Origin: a bacterium | GTDB lineage: Bacteria > Krumholzibacteriota > Krumholzibacteriia > LZORAL124-64-63 | Assembly (NCBI GenBank): GCA_030591105.1 | Contig: JAUVBS010000073.1 | Location: forward strand, 1 to 8,220 | Length of the DNA: 8,220 nucleotides | Direction of reading: 5' to 3' | Part shown: positions 6,055 to 8,220 of the stretch, in pieces | How the letters are laid out: each line of letters starts with the position of its first letter | How positions within the stretch are numbered: the first letter of the stretch is position 1 | Notes under the pieces: generated by a model | Databases searched by the model: none | Told to the model about the DNA's origin: nothing | What the model saw: only the letters and a program-made list of their open reading frames with translations | Program-made: the position numbers and the translations under genes

Positions 6055-6743
6055 ACAGTGCGGCGATCCTACCGGACGGGCGCCGATTCGCCGTCGCGGA
6101 GGATACCGCTGGCCGGTTGCGGGCGGGGTTGCTCGTGGCCGCCGACGTGACGGTCGCGCCCAATCCAGCGATCTGGGCCGAAACCGAGGAGTTGGCCGAG
6201 CGCCTACACAGCCAGTACGCGGGTCGTACCCCCGCGGACATCGACGGTTTGCGCGAGGCGCGTCGGCTGTACCGATCGTTCGCGATGGACCCGACGCGGC
6301 ACCGTCCCAGCAGCGAAGCGTTGCTACGACGCGTCTTGCAGGGTAAATCACTGTATCGCATCAGCAATGCGGTCGATGCTTGCAATCTGGCCTCGCTCAG
6401 TTTTCTGCTCCCGATCGGTATGTACGATCTGGACCGCGTCGAAGCGGATATCAGTGTGCGGGTCGGCCGAACCGCAGAACAGTACCCGGGGATCCGTAAA
6501 GCAGAGGTGCATCTGACCGGTCGCCTCGGACTGTTCGACGCGGCCGGCGGATTCGGCTCACCGACTTCCGACTCGGCGCGAACCGCGGTCACCAGCGCGA
6601 CGACGCGTCTGCTGGCTGTGATCATGGCGACAGCAGCTTACCCCGCCGACGCCATGGCGAGTCATGTCGACACACTGGCCGATCTTTTCGTCCGTCACTG
6701 TGGTGCGGCGGTCATCTACCGCGCGATTCTCGCAGGAGAGTAG
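6051..6743 (+). CDS. Solo B3/B4 domain protein (PheRS beta-like, possible tRNA editing)
   Basis: A 230-residue protein resembling COG3382, stand-alone versions of the B3/B4 domain that in the phenylalanyl-tRNA synthetase beta subunit hydrolyses mischarged Tyr-tRNA(Phe). Seen: YRSFAMDPTRHRPSSEALLRR (74-94), NAVDACNLASLSFLLPIGMYD (106-126), and the C-terminal block LTGRLGLFDAAGGFGSPTSD (155-174) followed by S175-A-R-T and a helical end. The anticodon-binding and catalytic-core parts of the synthetase are absent, and I see no signal peptide. By analogy it may clear a mischarged tRNA or bind a modified amino acid; no substrate is established. It starts with GTG 6051 in a GTGA overlap with rfbB, with GGAGGA at 6042-6047 only 3-4 bases upstream, so it is probably translated by coupling to rfbB. 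ggt follows after 2 bases. Confidence 0.85.
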   Translation: MNSAAILPDGRRFAVAEDTAGRLRAGLLVAADVTVAPNPAIWAETEELAERLHSQYAGRTPADIDGLREARRLYRSFAMDPTRHRPSSEALLRRVLQGKSLYRISNAVDACNLASLSFLLPIGMYDLDRVEADISVRVGRTAEQYPGIRKAEVHLTGRLGLFDAAGGFGSPTSDSARTAVTSATTRLLAVIMATAAYPADAMASHVDTLADLFVRHCGAAVIYRAILAGE

Positions 6744-6745
6744 AG

Positions 6746-8220
6746 ATGAAGCGAGCGACATCCGGTGCGATGACCGGGCTGATGCTGGTAATGGTGCTGG
6801 CAATCTGGACGGTACCGGCAGCGCCGGCCGTGGCTGCGGCCGCTGTCGGCGATTCGGCGATGGTCGTTACGGCCCATCCGCTAGCCACGGCGGTTGGGGT
6901 AAGGATGCTACGGCAGGGGGGTAATGCCGTCGATGCTGCGGTGGCGGTGGCATTTGCTCTGGCGGTGGTCGAGCCGTACTCATCGGGGCTGGGCGGCGGC
7001 GGTTTCGTACTCGGTTTCGATGCTGCCGATGGCCAGGTGTGGGCACTCGATTGCCGCGAGACCGCGCCGGCGGCGGCTGATCGCGACATGTATCTGGTGG
7101 ACGGACTCCCCGATCCGCAGCTGAGTATGACCGGACCGCTGGCCGTCGCGGTCCCGGGTCTGGTGCGCGGGCTTTGGGCGGTGCACCAACGCGGCGGCCG
7201 GTTGCCGTGGCCGTCCGTGTTACAAGAAGCAATCGGGTTGGCGCGGCGTGGTTTTCCGGTTTCGCCGTTGCTACGCGAGCGTATCGCTGCCAACAGTCAG
7301 CGGCTGGACCCGGCAGCGCGGCAACTGTTTCTACCCGGCGGCGCCGTACCGGTTTCCGGTAGTCTCTTGCGCCAGATGGACTTGGCCGGCACGCTCGCCG
7401 CGATTGTGCGCCACGGGCCGGACGCGTTCTACACCGGCAGGATCGCCCGTCTCCTGGTCGAGTCGGTCGCCGCGTCGGGCGGTATCTTGACCACCGCCGA
7501 TCTGCTTGGCTATCGGGCGATCTGGCGGCAGCCGATCCACGGCCGTTACCGCGGTCGGGAGGTCTGGTCGATGCCTCCGCCGAGCAGCGGTGGTGTGCAC
7601 CTGGTCCAGATGCTCAACATCCTCGAGGGTTTCGATCTCAGCGCCGCCGGACACGGTAGCGCGGCTGCGTGGCATCCGATGGTCGAAGCGATGAAGTTCG
7701 CGTTTGCCGACCGTAGCATCTATCTCGGGGACTCCGATTTCGTGACGGTACCGGTGCACCGTCTCACCAGTCGGGCGTACGCCGATTCGCTACGCGCGAT
7801 GATCCGCGAGGATCGGGCGTTGCCGGCCACGGCGATCCGTGGCGTGACCGCGATTCCTCCAGAAAGCCATGACACGACCCACTTGAGCGTGATCGACGCC
7901 GAGGGCAACGCGGTCGCGGCCACATTGACCATCAACCTCGGCTTTGGATCGGGTATCCTGGCGGCCGGCACCGGGGTATTGCTCAACGACGAGATGGACG
8001 ATTTCGCCTCCGCGCCGGGACAGCCCAACGCGTTCGGTTTGCTCGGCGCCGAAGCGAACAGCATCGCCGGCGGGAAACGCCCGCTCTCGAGCATGACACC
8101 CACGATCCTGGTCGAAGACGGGCGCGTTGTTTTGGTCACCGGCAGCCCCGGCGGCTCGCGCATCATCACCACGACTTTGCAGACAGTCGTCCACATCGTC
8201 GATTTCGGCATGGACGTGCA
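6746..8220 (+). CDS. ggt: Gamma-glutamyltransferase, secreted (3' end cut by window)
   Basis: Exported N-terminal-nucleophile hydrolase that cleaves glutathione and other gamma-glutamyl compounds and transfers or hydrolyses the glutamyl group. The first 491 codons are visible; comparison with E. coli GGT suggests about 75 residues lie beyond the edge. Signal peptide: K2-R3, hydrophobic run about 11-30, Ala-rich cleavage zone near 30-33. Seen: R104 (CRETAP, glutamate-binding Arg), the autoprocessing site before Thr377 in DTTHLS (equivalent to E. coli T391), N397 (TINLGFG), E416 and D419 (LLNDEMDDF), lid loop PNAFGLLG (427-434), S448-S449 (KRPLSSMTP), and G469-G470 (SPGGSRI). E. coli has Gln at the E416 position, whereas the Helicobacter pylori enzyme has Glu. 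All catalytic residues are present, so it should mature into two subunits in the periplasm. ATG 6746 has AGGAG at 6734-6738 and lies 2 bases after the B3/B4 stop. Confidence 0.95.
   Translation, partial: MKRATSGAMTGLMLVMVLAIWTVPAAPAVAAAAVGDSAMVVTAHPLATAVGVRMLRQGGNAVDAAVAVAFALAVVEPYSSGLGGGGFVLGFDAADGQVWALDCRETAPAAADRDMYLVDGLPDPQLSMTGPLAVAVPGLVRGLWAVHQRGGRLPWPSVLQEAIGLARRGFPVSPLLRERIAANSQRLDPAARQLFLPGGAVPVSGSLLRQMDLAGTLAAIVRHGPDAFYTGRIARLLVESVAASGGILTTADLLGYRAIWRQPIHGRYRGREVWSMPPPSSGGVHLVQMLNILEGFDLSAAGHGSAAAWHPMVEAMKFAFADRSIYLGDSDFVTVPVHRLTSRAYADSLRAMIREDRALPATAIRGVTAIPPESHDTTHLSVIDAEGNAVAATLTINLGFGSGILAAGTGVLLNDEMDDFASAPGQPNAFGLLGAEANSIAGGKRPLSSMTPTILVEDGRVVLVTGSPGGSRIITTTLQTVVHIVDFGMDV

Noticed and set aside
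5773..6625. Minus-strand open frames across the rfbB end and the B3/B4 gene
   Set aside because: They are Arg/Pro/Ser-rich with no motifs or ribosome sites, and the + strand frames are clearly the coding ones.
6746..6846. Membrane anchor instead of a signal peptide in GGT
   Set aside because: The hydrophobic run is short and followed by an Ala-rich cleavage zone, as in secreted bacterial GGTs.

Overview
The window is GC-rich chromosomal DNA (strong G/C bias at third codon positions) from a proteobacterium. A gammaproteobacterium is my best guess, from the QueD, HDOD and RfbB sequence flavour and the sigma70-like promoter boxes. I cannot name the genus. I see no mobile element, CRISPR array, rRNA or tRNA.

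Layout from left to right. (1) Bases 1-68 hold the 3' tail of a + strand gene whose visible end looks like a bacterial SH3-type fold. (2) A minus-strand queD (6-carboxytetrahydropterin synthase, queuosine pathway) converges on it with a 16-base gap. (3) A divergent + strand gene encodes a large HDOD-domain signalling protein with a GAF-like N-terminal part and a long disordered linker. (4) A minus-strand thymidine kinase (tdk, class II-like) overlaps the HDOD gene tail to tail by 8 bases. (5) Bases 3229-3402 separate tdk from the next operon and appear to hold two divergent promoters. The tdk leader contains a direct repeat flanking its own complement. (6) From 3403 to the right edge runs a tight + strand operon: btpA-like, rfbA, rfbB, a solo B3/B4 (PheRS beta-like) protein, and ggt. 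Its junctions are a 4-base ATGA overlap, a 16-base gap, a 4-base GTGA overlap and a 2-base gap. ggt is cut by the window edge.

How the genes fit together: RfbA and RfbB should make dTDP-4-keto-6-deoxyglucose from glucose-1-phosphate and dTTP, and Tdk salvages thymidine toward dTTP from the other side of the shared promoter region. No rfbC/rfbD or other downstream dTDP-sugar enzyme is visible. The operon instead joins these two genes to a TIM-barrel protein of poorly known function, a stand-alone tRNA-editing-like domain and a secreted glutathione-degrading enzyme. That unexpected grouping, with near-zero spacing, is the most interesting thing here. I see no clear evidence of a wholly new defence or mobile system.
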